Shown here piece after piece: positions 25,943-34,504 of a DNA stretch of 64,000 nucleotides. The stretch comes from Ectopseudomonas oleovorans (GTDB lineage: Bacteria > Pseudomonadota > Gammaproteobacteria > Pseudomonadales > Pseudomonadaceae): NCBI RefSeq assembly GCF_003052605.1, contig NZ_QASO01000098.1, positions 1 to 64,000 of the forward strand. The letters run 5' to 3'. The position numbers and the translations under genes were made by a program. Each line of letters opens with the position of its first letter. Position 1 is the first letter of the stretch. The notes under the pieces are model-generated. The model saw only the letters and a list, made by a program, of their open reading frames with translations. It was not told the origin of the DNA and did no database searches.

Positions 25943-26644
25943 ATGGGCGCCCAGTGGAAAGCCAAACCCAAAGAAGCAGCCGCCAATGCCCGAGGCAAGA
26001 TCTTCGGCAAGCTGGTGAAGGAAATCATGCTCGCCGCGCGTAACGGCGCCGACCCGGACATGAACCCCAAGCTGCGCCTGGCCGTGCACCAGGCCAAGAA
26101 AGCCTCTATGCCCAAGGACACCCTGGAGCGTGCCATCAAGAAAGGTGCGGGCCTTTCCGGTGAAGTAATCAACTACGAGCGCACCCAGTACGAGGGCTTC
26201 GCCCCGCATCAGGTGCCGGTGATCGTCGAGTGCCTGACCGACAACGTCAACCGCACCGTCGCCGAGATTCGCGTGCTGTTCCGCAAGGGCCAGCTCGGCG
26301 CTTCCGGCTCGGTCAGCTGGGACTTCGACCACGTTGGCCTGATCGAAGCCACTACCGAAGAAGGCGCTGACCCGGAGCTGGCGGCCATCGAAGCCGGCGC
26401 CCAGGACTTCGTGCCCGATGACGAGGGCTCGACCCTGTTCATCACCGACCCGACCGACCTCGACGCCGTGTGCAAGGCACTGCCGGAACAGGGTTTCACC
26501 GTCAACTCGGCCAAGCTCGGCTACCGCCCGAAAAACCCGGTAAACAGCCTGACGCCGGAGCAGATGGAAGAAGTCGAAGCCTTCCTCGAGGCCATCGATG
26601 GCCACGACGACGTGCAGAACGTCTATGTCGGCCTCGCTGGCTGA
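25943..26644 (+). CDS. YebC/TACO1-family protein (YeeN-like paralogue)
   Basis: 233 aa, all of the YebC (DUF28) fold: [100 protein letters not shown]. YebC proteins were named as transcription regulators (PmpR in P. aeruginosa), while newer work supports a ribosome-associated role for YebC/TACO1 at proline stretches. The main YebC gene is normally beside ruvC, which is absent, so this is likely the second paralogue. ATG at 25943 follows AGGAGA. Confidence 0.88.
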   Translation: MGAQWKAKPKEAAANARGKIFGKLVKEIMLAARNGADPDMNPKLRLAVHQAKKASMPKDTLERAIKKGAGLSGEVINYERTQYEGFAPHQVPVIVECLTDNVNRTVAEIRVLFRKGQLGASGSVSWDFDHVGLIEATTEEGADPELAAIEAGAQDFVPDDEGSTLFITDPTDLDAVCKALPEQGFTVNSAKLGYRPKNPVNSLTPEQMEEVEAFLEAIDGHDDVQNVYVGLAG

Positions 26645-26652
26645 TGTTCGCT

Positions 26653-26724
26653 GGGCGCCCTGAACCGGCGCCCACGTCAGGCAAGGCTTCAGCCCCTGTA
26701 GGAGCCCCGCCCCGGGGCGAAGCT
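26653..26724. repeat. Hairpin and REP-like repeat after the yebC-like gene
   Basis: GGGCGCC and GGCGCCC (26653-26673) form a 7-bp stem that may act as terminator without a U-run. GTAGGAGCCCCGCCCCGGGGCGAAGCTT (26698-26724) is a palindromic repeat of the type also found at 53484. Confidence 0.55.
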
Positions 26725-26781
26725 TTGCAACTTGCGTTGCGCAGTTTCGCCGGAGACGCCATCCGCTCAGTGCCTGCCCCC

Positions 26782-27051
26782 ATGAAAACTACCCTGCATA
26801 TCGCCGCAGCCTGCCTGTTCGACGAACAAGGCCGCCTGCTGCTCGTGCGCAAGCGCAACACCCGATTCTTCATGCTGCCTGGCGGTAAACGTGAAGCGGA
26901 CGAAGACGCACTGTCGGCGCTCGAACGTGAGCTGCTCGAAGAGCTGGAAGAACTGCGCTGGCTCGACACCGCCCAGCCCCTGCCCGATGACCTGGCGCCA
27001 CTGCTGCGCGATCAGGTGCTGCCGGCCCTGAAACGGCTGCCGTCTGTGTAA
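26782..27051 (+). pseudogene. Nudix hydrolase with internal deletion
   Basis: 89 codons. The N-terminal half is a good Nudix protein (TLHIAAACLFDEQGRLLLVRKRNTRFFMLPGGKREADEDALSALERELLEEL, with the REXXEE helix). It then jumps straight to EELRWLDTAQPLPDDLAPLLRDQVLPAL, which normally closes proteins of about 130 aa. About 40-45 residues with the central strands are missing, apparently through an in-frame deletion at similar GAAGAGCTG/GAAGAACTG sequences. The frame is open, but the fold should not be complete. Could be read as a short CDS by automated tools. Confidence 0.7.
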
Positions 27052-27192
27052 GAGCGTCGCTCACGGCATCAAAACCGCTGACGGCAGTTTCTTGATCCAC
27101 GACAACGCGGGTGACAACACCAGCGATTAGGCTGCGCCGATAAACAAAACCATTCGCCTTGCCTGCAAACCCCACAGGAAACGAGGTTTGCC

Positions 27193-27522
27193 ATGAGTAT
27201 CACGTCCGCCCAAATCTGCGAGGCCGCCGACCAGCTGCAGGGTTTCGTCGGCTTCAACGCCAAGACCGAGCAGTACCTGCTGCGATTCTCCGAAGACAGC
27301 TTCGGTCTCGACGTACCGGCCGACACCATCACGCCTACCTGCGAATACGTCTGGCACGCTGACGAGGGCGAACTGATGCGCCTGGATCGCCAGCGCCTGG
27401 CCTGGCTACAGGAACAACGCATCGATGACCGAGTGAATCTTAGCGAGCCGCTGCGCGTCTATCTGCGCCGCAGCGATTTGCCGGAGATCCGTGCGGAGCG
27501 GCGACGCCTGACGCCGGCCTGA
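27193..27522 (+). CDS. Hypothetical protein
   Basis: 109 aa, unrecognised. No signal peptide or TM helix. Mixed alpha/beta with GFVGFNAKTEQYLLRFSEDSFGLDVP and a basic C-terminal tail (LRRSDLPEIRAERRRLTPA). Starts 12 bp after an AGGAAACGAGG stretch, so expression is plausible. Alone between the Nudix remnant and a palindromic repeat. Confidence 0.6.
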   Translation: MSITSAQICEAADQLQGFVGFNAKTEQYLLRFSEDSFGLDVPADTITPTCEYVWHADEGELMRLDRQRLAWLQEQRIDDRVNLSEPLRVYLRRSDLPEIRAERRRLTPA

Positions 27523-27575
27523 GATTCAGCGTGTTTCGAGGCATTCGGTGCGCACCAACCCACCGGGACCACAAC

Positions 27576-27634
27576 GGCGGGGTACCCCCGCCCTACGACA
27601 CGAGCGCTACCCCGTAGGGCGGGTGCAACCCGCC
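27576..27634. repeat. GC-rich palindromic repeat
   Basis: GGCGGGGTACCCCCGCCCTACG and GTAGGGCGGGTGCAACCCGCC face each other around a short spacer, making a large potential hairpin between the hypothetical gene and the FHA gene, which converge here. Confidence 0.6.
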
Positions 27635-27665
27635 ATGCCGGTTCTATCGGGTGACGCGCCCCGCC

Positions 27666-28574
27666 TCAGCCCAATAGCCGCATGGCGACAGCACCGAGGC
27701 CTACGCCGATCAGCAGCAGTACGATCCCACCCAGCCACAGCTTGCCCGCACTGGCCGCAGGTGGCGCGGCAAGGGGGGCCGGCTTGGCCTGAGCCGCACG
27801 CAGCGGATTGGCCGCCGCCGGCGCTGCCTTGGCGCTGGCACGCGCTGCTACCTGCGGCGCCGGGGCGATCTGCGTGGCGCCACCGCCAGCCGCCTTGGCA
27901 GCCAAAGCCGGCGGCAGGTCCGCCACACGCATGAACTGGGTGGCATCCTCGTCGGGCGCATCGCTCACGCTCACCTGCGGCCCGATCACCAGCAGCGTCA
28001 CCGTGCCCATCTTCAACTGATCGCCCGGTTGCAGCACGGCGGTCCTGACCTTCTGCTGGTTGACCAATACACCGTTGGCCGAGGCAAGATCCTTGACCTC
28101 CAGCACGTCGTCCTTGAGAAAGAACTCGCAATGCCGGCGCGACAGTTCCAGATCGCTGAAGCACAACTCGCACTTGCTCGAACGGCCGAAGGTCATCGAG
28201 CCGTGGATATGAAACTTGCGCCCCTGGTGCTCACCCTGGATCACCTGCAGAAACCAGCGTGGCGCGGCAGCCTCGCGTCTGGCCGCACTTTTCGCCGGGT
28301 CGACCAGCTGTAGTTCGACGGCGCCCAGGCGCAGGCGATCACCGTCGCGCAGCTGAAAGCGTGTACCGACGCGCTGGTCGTTGACCCAGGTGGCGCCCTG
28401 ACCGGCATCGCTCAGGTAGTAGTAGCCGTGATCCTGGCGGATCTCGGCGTGGAAGCTGGCGATTCCGGCATCGCCAAGCACCAGCTGGTTACGGCTGTCC
28501 TGACCGATGGTCAGGCGTTCATCAGTCAGCCAGATGGGTGCTTGGCGGTTATCCAGGAACTGCAGTCTGAGCAT
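27666..28574 (-). CDS. Membrane-anchored protein with two FHA domains
   Basis: 302 aa. FHA 1 (about 1-95: LTIGQDSRNQLVL, ASFHAEI, GATWVNDQRV) and FHA 2 (about 108-200: MTFGRSSKCELCF, LSRRHCEFF, SANGVLVNQQKV), each with the phosphothreonine-binding G-R/S-H-N pattern; the second is closer to consensus. An Ala/Pro-rich linker leads to one TM helix at the C-terminus (LWLGGIVLLLIGVGLGAVAM). It should bind phosphothreonine marks at the inner membrane. Last gene of the phosphatase-kinase-FHA operon, 15 bp after the kinase stop. Confidence 0.9.
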   Translation of the reverse strand: MLRLQFLDNRQAPIWLTDERLTIGQDSRNQLVLGDAGIASFHAEIRQDHGYYYLSDAGQGATWVNDQRVGTRFQLRDGDRLRLGAVELQLVDPAKSAARREAAAPRWFLQVIQGEHQGRKFHIHGSMTFGRSSKCELCFSDLELSRRHCEFFLKDDVLEVKDLASANGVLVNQQKVRTAVLQPGDQLKMGTVTLLVIGPQVSVSDAPDEDATQFMRVADLPPALAAKAAGGGATQIAPAPQVAARASAKAAPAAANPLRAAQAKPAPLAAPPAASAGKLWLGGIVLLLIGVGLGAVAMRLLG

Positions 28575-28589
28575 CGTGGTCGCCTCGGG

Positions 28590-30074
28590 TCAGTCGAATA
28601 GATTGTTCAGCAAGCGCTTGATCGGGTTCTGCTGGACCGGCGGCGCGCTGCGCGGCCGACTCGCCGCCTGGCTGCTGCGCACGCGCTGCAGGTGACCGTC
28701 GTAGAGCGCCAGCAGGCGTTCGTTGTCTGGCTCGGCCTCGAGACCCTGCTTGATATGCTCAAGCGCCAGGTTGTATTCGCGCCGTGCATAGGCCGCCTCG
28801 CTCTGTTCGATGAAACGCTGCGCCACCCGGTTGATGCCAGCCCGGGCCAGCAGGTTGTCCGGTTCCCAGCCAAGCACCTGGCGGAAGTAATGCACCGCGC
28901 TGTCGTCCTCCGGCAGGATCAGCAAACCCTCACCGAGGCGTTGCTCGGCCAGGTCGAGATACTGCTGGATACGGGCCTGCAGCACGCGCTGCAGACCGTC
29001 GTTGGCCTGCTGGTTGTCCTCGTCCAGAGCCAGCGTCTGGCGAAAATAGTAGTCGGCGTTGTCTTGCGCCGGGGTCAGCAGGTGCCCCTCGCTCAAACGC
29101 GTTTCAGCCAGCGCGAGCAACCCGGCGATGCGCTGCTGCAGCTGCCAGTAGTAGCCACCTGCGCTACTCACGGCTAGCAACAGCAGGCCAAGCACGGCCC
29201 AGGGCAGCCAGCGCCGCCGGGAGGGACGAGGCGGCAGGCTGACAGCCGGGCTCAGACGGGTCTGGCCCTGATCGGCGTCCTGCAGCTCATCGAGGCTGGC
29301 CAGCAGCACGTGGCAGTCGGCGAAGCGATCTTCCGGGTCCTTGGCCAGCATGCGGTCGAGTAGCCACTGCAGCTCGCCCAGCGACTCCGGAAGCGGCGGC
29401 GCCTGTAGCTGCAATTGGTTCATCAGGGTCTGGGTGTAGTTACTGCCGCGAAAGGGGTTATGCCCGCTGAGCATCTCCAGCAGGATCACGCCCAGGCTGT
29501 AGATGTCGCTGCGTGCGTCCAGCGCCTGACACTGCGCCTGCTCGGGGCTGCTGTAGGCCGGGCTGCCGACGGCGATGCCGGACTGGGTCATCTCGCTGTC
29601 GAGCTGCAGCTCCTTGGCCACGCCAAAGTCGCTGAGCACCGCGGTGCCATCGTCGCGAAAGAGGATGTTGCCCGGTTTGATGTCGCGGTGCACCAGGCCC
29701 TTGTCGTGCACCAGCGCCAGGGCGCTGGCGATCTGCCGGACGATGCGCAGCGCACGCGCCGGCTCCAGAGTCTGGCCCTTGTACTGAGCCAGATCGCCGC
29801 CTGCCAGGTACTCCATGGCGAGGAAATGGCGGCCATCGTCGAGTTGGTCGATGCGGTAGATGGTGATGATCGAAGGATGCTGCAGGGAGGCGACTGTATG
29901 GCCTTCCTTGATGAACCGCTGGGTGAAGGCTGCGTCCTCGCGGTGCAGCAGCACCTTGAGCGCCACCTGGCGCTGCAGCGCCTGTTCGGTAGCCAGATAG
30001 ACCTCGGCCATGCCGCCTTTGCCGAGGCGGTGGTGAATGCTGTAACCGGGTACGCTGATGGTGGGCTGACTCAT
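28590..30074 (-). CDS. Hanks-type Ser/Thr protein kinase with TM helix and TPR-like C-terminus
   Basis: 494 aa. Kinase domain about 8-270: GKGGMAEVYLA (P-loop), VALKVLLHRED (Lys), HRDIKPGNILF (catalytic loop), SDFGVAKE (DFG), SPAYSSPEQ (activation segment end). One TM helix about 300-320 (LPWAVLGLLLLAVSSAGGYYW). The periplasmic part has three TPR-like units of the form ADYYFRQTLALDEDNQQANDGLQRVL. ATG at 30074 (MSQPTISVPGYSI) chosen; the upstream extension overlaps the phosphatase gene. Resembles kinases that regulate type VI secretion, but no secretion genes are present in this window. Confidence 0.92.
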   Translation of the reverse strand: MSQPTISVPGYSIHHRLGKGGMAEVYLATEQALQRQVALKVLLHREDAAFTQRFIKEGHTVASLQHPSIITIYRIDQLDDGRHFLAMEYLAGGDLAQYKGQTLEPARALRIVRQIASALALVHDKGLVHRDIKPGNILFRDDGTAVLSDFGVAKELQLDSEMTQSGIAVGSPAYSSPEQAQCQALDARSDIYSLGVILLEMLSGHNPFRGSNYTQTLMNQLQLQAPPLPESLGELQWLLDRMLAKDPEDRFADCHVLLASLDELQDADQGQTRLSPAVSLPPRPSRRRWLPWAVLGLLLLAVSSAGGYYWQLQQRIAGLLALAETRLSEGHLLTPAQDNADYYFRQTLALDEDNQQANDGLQRVLQARIQQYLDLAEQRLGEGLLILPEDDSAVHYFRQVLGWEPDNLLARAGINRVAQRFIEQSEAAYARREYNLALEHIKQGLEAEPDNERLLALYDGHLQRVRSSQAASRPRSAPPVQQNPIKRLLNNLFD

Positions 30075-30090
30075 GCGGCTCGACTGGCGC

Positions 30091-30879
30091 TCAGGGTTGA
30101 AGGGATTTGAACAGCTTGCGCAGCAGGCCGAGGGGCGACGCTTCACGGGGTTCGGCAGCCGGGCCAAGGCCCAGGACGATACAGCTGATATTGTCTCTGC
30201 CGCCATGGCTATTGGCCAGCCCCACCAGTTGCTCGACCATCATTTCGAGCGTGGCCGCCTCAGCGCAACAGCGCTGGATGGCAGCGTCGTCCAGCTCGTT
30301 GGTCAGCCCGTCGCTGCACAGCAGCAGCAGTTCGTCCGGCGCCAGTCGGACCCGCAGCAGACCGACTTCAGGCGCCTGCCCGACCTGCCCCAGGCACTGC
30401 AGAATCACGTTGCGGCGCGGGTGCTCACGCGCCTCCTCGGCGCTCATCCGGCCAACGTCGACCATGGCCTGGACCCAGCTGTGGTCGTGACTGAGCTGCT
30501 CGATATGTTCGCTGCCGATGCGATAGGCGCGGCTGTCGCCGACCCAGGCCAGCTCGAACACATCCCCGTCCAGGCGCACGGCAACCAGGGTGCTACCCAT
30601 GCCAGCCTCGCCCGCAGCGGGCTGCGCCGCCGCTACGATTGCCAGATGGGCGGCCTGCACCGCAGCAGGCAGTTCCTCGCCCTGTTGCAGGGCGCCCACC
30701 AGTTCCTCCAGCGCCAGGGCACTGGCCACCTCGCCACGCGCGTGCCCGCCCATGCCATCGGCCAGCGCCCACAGCCCCAGATCGGGACGGCAGGCCAGGG
30801 CATCCTCGTTATGCGTGCGTACCTGGCCGGCAACGCTCTGCGCAGCGAAGACCACGGATACAGGGGAAGGCTGAGACAC
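30091..30879 (-). CDS. PP2C-type Ser/Thr phosphatase
   Basis: 262 aa PP2C (Stp1/PppA-like). Metal-binding motifs in order: VRTHNEDALA, WALADGMGGHARGE, AGMGSTLVAV, WVGDSRAYRI, LCSDGLTNEL, GGRDNISCI. It should reverse phosphorylation by the kinase 16 bp downstream on the same strand. Cytosolic. The order phosphatase-kinase-FHA points to one operon and a closed phospho-signalling module. Confidence 0.92.
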   Translation of the reverse strand: MSQPSPVSVVFAAQSVAGQVRTHNEDALACRPDLGLWALADGMGGHARGEVASALALEELVGALQQGEELPAAVQAAHLAIVAAAQPAAGEAGMGSTLVAVRLDGDVFELAWVGDSRAYRIGSEHIEQLSHDHSWVQAMVDVGRMSAEEAREHPRRNVILQCLGQVGQAPEVGLLRVRLAPDELLLLCSDGLTNELDDAAIQRCCAEAATLEMMVEQLVGLANSHGGRDNISCIVLGLGPAAEPREASPLGLLRKLFKSLQP

Positions 30880-31021
30880 GCGGCGAATCCTTGAGCAAAA
30901 TGCGATTGCCCATGATGCGGCGCCACGAACGGGCTGTCACCGCCCGCAAGGCCGTAAATGCGCAACCGTTAACCAAAATGCGATGCTTAAATAAGTCGCC
31001 AGATCCTTCCCGCCTGAACCC

Positions 31022-31432
31022 ATGATCACCACGCGCTTTCGCCACCTGCCCCTCCAGTTGCGACCGCTGGTCGACAAGTTCTACCGCGACCACCGCTCGC
31101 CGATGCGCAGCCAGGCGGGGGATGAACTGTGGGTGGCGCAAAGCGCCAGCGAGATCGTCGCCGCCCTGAGCCTTCGCCCTGTAGCGGGCGGGCAGTGGCT
31201 GACCGGCCTGTTCGTCGCCCCCACGCTGCGGCGCCAAGGCCTGGCGGCAGCGCTGCTCAGCCACAGCCTGGCGCTGCATCCCGAGCCCGTCTGGCTGTTC
31301 TGTCATCCCGAGCTGCGCAGCTTCTATCAGCGCCTGGGCTTCGAGGACTGTCAAAGCCTGCCGACCGAGCTGGCCGTGCGACTGATCCGCTATCAGCGCA
31401 ACAAATCGCTTGTCTCGCTGCGCATCCACTGA
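31022..31432 (+). CDS. GNAT-family N-acetyltransferase
   Basis: 136 aa with a recognisable GNAT core: WLTGLFVAPTLRRQGLAAALLSHSL contains the acetyl-CoA pyrophosphate-binding motif (R/Q-x-x-G-x-A), followed by PVWLFCHPELRSFYQRLGFEDC. Substrate unknown. Divergent from the PP2C gene. Confidence 0.85.
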   Translation: MITTRFRHLPLQLRPLVDKFYRDHRSPMRSQAGDELWVAQSASEIVAALSLRPVAGGQWLTGLFVAPTLRRQGLAAALLSHSLALHPEPVWLFCHPELRSFYQRLGFEDCQSLPTELAVRLIRYQRNKSLVSLRIH

Positions 31433-31540
31433 GCAGCCTGTCGGTCTGGGCGAAAATACTGGCACTTTGCTCAGGAATGCCCCTTGCCATTAGCGGTCAA
31501 AGCTCTGCATGCTTGTTCCATAACAACGAAAAGAAACGCT

Positions 31541-32587
31541 ATGGCTACCCAGACCGCTCGCTTGCTGAAGCGCCTGCGCAACGATTTCCAGCTATCGATC
31601 ATCACCCTGATGGGGCTGTTCGGGGTCATCGGTATCTCGCCTTATGCCGTCTACCGCCTGCTACACGGCAACTACCTGGTCGGTATCGCCGACACCGTCA
31701 TCGTCTTTTCCACCCTGTTCGCCGTGCTCTATGCCTGGGTCACCCGCGACACGGTCAAGCCCGGTATCTACCTGGCGGCCGTGTTCTCTGTCGGTGCCAC
31801 GCTGATCGCCATCAACCTGGGGGTCAACGGCCTGTTCTGGATCTATCCGCTGATCCTCTTCAACTTCTTCATGGTCACCCCTGGCAAAGCCCTGCTGGCC
31901 ACTGCACTGGTGCTGGTCAGCCTGGTCAGCCACGCCCTGCTGGTACCCGGCAGCGTGTTCGAAAGCCACTACCAGATGGTGTCGTTCCTGGTCACCTGCA
32001 TGATGGCCAGCGTGCTCAGCTTCATCTTCGCCTTCCGCACCCGCACCCAGCGCGACCAGCTGCAATCGCTGGCCATTCATGACCCATTGACTGGCGCACG
32101 CAACCGCCGGGCGATGAACGAAGAACTGAAGATCGCCATGGCCAGCCATCGCCGTCACAGTGACAGCTACGGCTTGCTGGTGATGGACTTGGATCACTTC
32201 AAGCAGATCAACGACCGCTTCGGTCATCACGTCGGCGACCAGGTGCTGGTGGCCTTCGTCGAGCTGATCAAGCGCTGCTCACGCAAGGAAGATCGCTTAT
32301 TCCGCTTTGGCGGCGAGGAGTTTCTCCTGCTGCTGCCCAACACCGACCAGACGGGCCTGCAGGCCGCGGCGCAGAATCTGCTCAGTTGGGTGGCGCAGGA
32401 GCTCAAAAGCCCAGGCGGCGCGGTGACCGTCTCCATCGGCGGCGCCATTCTGCATAGTGGCGAGCACTGGGAGAGCTGGCTGCAGCGCGCCGATGAGTGC
32501 CTGTATCGCGCCAAGAGCGAGGGGCGCAATCGTGCGGTTATCGCCGACGCCCCGAGCGGCCCAAACAAGACTGCCGCTAGCCACTGA
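31541..32587 (+). CDS. Membrane diguanylate cyclase (GGDEF)
   Basis: 348 aa. About six TM helices (residues about 18-180) without a named sensor domain, then GGDEF: HDPLTGARNRRAMNEEL, MDLDHFKQINDRFGHHVGD, FRFGGEEFLLLLP, with RKED five residues before GGEEF as I-site. All catalytic positions are present, so an active cyclase is expected. ATG at 31541 chosen; the upstream extension (from 31484) is not membrane-like. The leader contains CATAACAACGAAAAG, an A-rich stretch that resembles Hfq/Crc targets of pseudomonads. Confidence 0.92.
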   Translation: MATQTARLLKRLRNDFQLSIITLMGLFGVIGISPYAVYRLLHGNYLVGIADTVIVFSTLFAVLYAWVTRDTVKPGIYLAAVFSVGATLIAINLGVNGLFWIYPLILFNFFMVTPGKALLATALVLVSLVSHALLVPGSVFESHYQMVSFLVTCMMASVLSFIFAFRTRTQRDQLQSLAIHDPLTGARNRRAMNEELKIAMASHRRHSDSYGLLVMDLDHFKQINDRFGHHVGDQVLVAFVELIKRCSRKEDRLFRFGGEEFLLLLPNTDQTGLQAAAQNLLSWVAQELKSPGGAVTVSIGGAILHSGEHWESWLQRADECLYRAKSEGRNRAVIADAPSGPNKTAASH

Positions 32588-32591
32588 GGCG

Positions 32592-32918
32592 TCAGCGGCT
32601 ACGCTGCTGCTGGTAACTGCCACTGCCGGGCTGACGCTCGATGATCAGCCCGCCCGGATATTCGGTGCTCTGGCGGATGCCCCCACGGCTTTCGCTGGAA
32701 TAGCTGCCATAGCTGCTTTCCTGACGCACGCTGCCCTGCGGCAGACGCTGCCCACCGTAGAGATTGTGCTGCTGATAACTGGACGAGCCCGAGACGCTGC
32801 CACTGGCGCCGGGGCTGACGTAGCTCTTGGGAATGACGCGAATGGTCTGCGGCTGATCGGCGAACGCAGCGCTGACGAACGCCGTCGCCAGGATCAATAC
32901 GAGGGAACGAATGAACAT
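32592..32918 (-). CDS. Small secreted Ser/Gly/Gln-rich protein
   Basis: 108 aa. Signal peptide MFIRSLVLILATAFVSAAFA, cleaved before DQPQ. The mature part is low-complexity, rich in Ser, Gly, Gln and Tyr (SGSVSGSSSYQQHN, QESSYGSYSSES, GSGSYQQQRSR), so largely disordered. ATG at 32918 has GGGAG 6 nt upstream. Convergent with the GGDEF gene, only 4 bp apart. Unrecognised. Confidence 0.7.
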   Translation of the reverse strand: MFIRSLVLILATAFVSAAFADQPQTIRVIPKSYVSPGASGSVSGSSSYQQHNLYGGQRLPQGSVRQESSYGSYSSESRGGIRQSTEYPGGLIIERQPGSGSYQQQRSR

Positions 32919-33024
32919 GAGCAACTCCCATCTGAGTCAGGGCCAGACGTCACGCGCCTGAGCCGAAAATCATCATCACACCGGCTTTGACAGCAACGCG
33001 AGGGAATTTTCAGCGCTGATACGA

Positions 33025-33052
33025 CAAAGGGTCAGCCGAAGCTGACCCTTTG
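33025..33052 (-). terminator. Terminator hairpin following tRNA-Thr
   Basis: CAAAGGGTCAGC and GCTGACCCTTTG form a perfect 12-bp stem with a CGAA loop. On the minus strand it comes 8 nt after the tRNA 3' end and is followed by a short T-rich stretch. Confidence 0.8.
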
Positions 33053-33059
33053 CTGGAAA

Positions 33060-33135
33060 TGGTGCCGGAGACAGGAATCGAACCTGCGACCTTCGCGTTA
33101 CGAGTGCGCTGCTCTACCGACTGAGCTACACCGGC
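33060..33135 (-). tRNA. tRNA-Thr, anticodon CGT
   Basis: 76 nt including the encoded CCA. Reading on the minus strand: GCCGGTG acceptor, TAGCTCAGTCGGTAGAGC D-arm, anticodon loop CTCGTAA, T-arm GCAGGTTCGAATCCTGT, then CTCCGGCACCA. CGT reads ACG Thr codons. Two oppositions are non-canonical: T6-T67 in the acceptor stem and A31-C39 at the base of the anticodon loop, besides G27-A43, which E. coli thrW also has. Confidence 0.92.
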
Positions 33136-33190
33136 GGGAAAACGTCGGCATTATGCGAGTTGCCACGCTCGCGCTCAAGTCGCTGGAGCA

Positions 33191-34033
33191 TCAGCTGTCG
33201 AGCAGCTCGATGCGGTCGTCGTGGATGCGGATCAGGCCCTGCTTGTAGAGGCCACCGATGGCCTTCTTGAAGTTGCCCTTGCTGACCCGGAAATGCTCGG
33301 AGATCAGTTCCGGCGGGCTCTTGTCACCCAGCGCCAGCACGCCACCCTGCGCACACAGTCGTTCGATGATCTGCTCGGCCAGGCCACTGGCGGCTTCGTG
33401 ACCGATGGGCTGCAGGCTCAGGCTGATCTTGCCATCGGCACGCAGTTCCTTGATGTAGCCCTTCTCGCGCATGCCGCTGCGGATGAACTTGAACAGCTCG
33501 TTCTTGTGGATCAGGCCCCAGTGCTTGCCGTCGATGATGGCCTTGAAACCGAGATCGGTACGCTCGACCACCAGCAGGTCGACTTCCTGGCCGACCTGGT
33601 AGTTGGCCGGCACCTTGTCCAGGTGGCGATCAAGACGCGCGGTGGCGGTTAGGCGACGGGTGCGTTTGTCCAGGTAGAGGTAGATCACACAGTAGTCGCC
33701 GATCTGCAGTGGGCGCTTCTCTTCGGAATGCGGCAGCAGCAGGTCCTTGGGCAGGCCCCAGTCGAAGAACAGGCCGACGCGGTTGATGTCCACCACCTTG
33801 AGGCTGGCGAACTCACCGAGCTGGATCTTCGGTTTCAACGTGGTGGCGATCAGCTTGTCTTCGCTGTCGAGGTAGAGAAACACGTTGAGCCAGTCATCGA
33901 CTTCGCTCGGCGTGTCCTTGGGGATATAGCGCTTGGGCAGGAGGATTTCGCCATCCGCACCGCCGTCCAGATACAGACCGAAGTCGGTGTGCTTGACCAC
34001 CTGCAAAGAATTCATCCGCCCAATCAAGGCCAT
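33191..34033 (-). CDS. cvfB: CvfB-family S1 RNA-binding protein
   Basis: 280 aa. Three S1-like beta-barrels (LQVVKHTDFGLYLDGG; ASLKVVDINRVGLFFDWG; VDLLVVERTDLGFKAIIDGKHWGLIHKNEL) and a C-terminal winged helix (ELISEHFRVSKGNFKKAIGGLYKQGLIRI). CvfB/YitL proteins bind RNA and influence virulence gene expression in Gram-positives; the role in pseudomonads is not clear. Cytosolic. Confidence 0.85.
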   Translation of the reverse strand: MALIGRMNSLQVVKHTDFGLYLDGGADGEILLPKRYIPKDTPSEVDDWLNVFLYLDSEDKLIATTLKPKIQLGEFASLKVVDINRVGLFFDWGLPKDLLLPHSEEKRPLQIGDYCVIYLYLDKRTRRLTATARLDRHLDKVPANYQVGQEVDLLVVERTDLGFKAIIDGKHWGLIHKNELFKFIRSGMREKGYIKELRADGKISLSLQPIGHEAASGLAEQIIERLCAQGGVLALGDKSPPELISEHFRVSKGNFKKAIGGLYKQGLIRIHDDRIELLDS

Positions 34034-34273
34034 CGCGTTTCACCTCACCAAAACAGCCGGCCATTCTACCCGAGTTAATCCGCGACCGGGCCGGCGTCGT
34101 AGCGAATCGACGGCCGGTCGAATGGTGGTGTAAGTGACTGGGAAACAAGCCATAAGTTGCCGCGAAAAGCTGGCCAGGCGCAGCCTTATGCTATTCACCA
34201 GAGCGATTAACCAAGCAGAAAGGAGCTGGTTGAGGCATAATGGCCGGCCGCCCTTCTGAAAGAGATCAAGGTC

Positions 34274-34465
34274 ATGGCCACCCTGCGCGTGAAGTCCTCC
34301 TCCAGCAAAGTCAGCAAACCCGCCCCAGCCGTGGAAACCCGCGAGTCCATCGAGGCGCAGATTGCAGCCTTCCTGCAGGGCGGCGGCGAGATCCAGCAGA
34401 TCGCCAAGGGCGTCAGCGGCCAGACTTACGGCGGCACTCGCCAGATCACCATCAGCAAGAAGTGA
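34274..34465 (+). CDS. Small basic protein, SutA-like tail motif
   Basis: 63 aa: a Lys/Ser-rich start (MATLRVKSSSSKVSKPAP) and a folded-looking tail, REsiEAQIAAFLQGGGEIQQIAKGVSGQTYGG. The FL-x-GGG-x-I-x-x-I pattern recalls the end of SutA, an RNA-polymerase-binding protein of P. aeruginosa, but that protein has a long acidic region that is missing here. AAAGAGATCAAGGTC precedes the ATG. Function unknown. Confidence 0.65.
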   Translation: MATLRVKSSSSKVSKPAPAVETRESIEAQIAAFLQGGGEIQQIAKGVSGQTYGGTRQITISKK

Positions 34466-34504
34466 TCGCTTCGGGTGCGCATTGCGCACCCAGCCCCTCC
34501 CTCA

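Noticed and set aside
27666-30879. Type VI secretion locus
   Set aside because: Only the phospho-regulatory trio is present; no tss, vgrG or hcp genes in the window.
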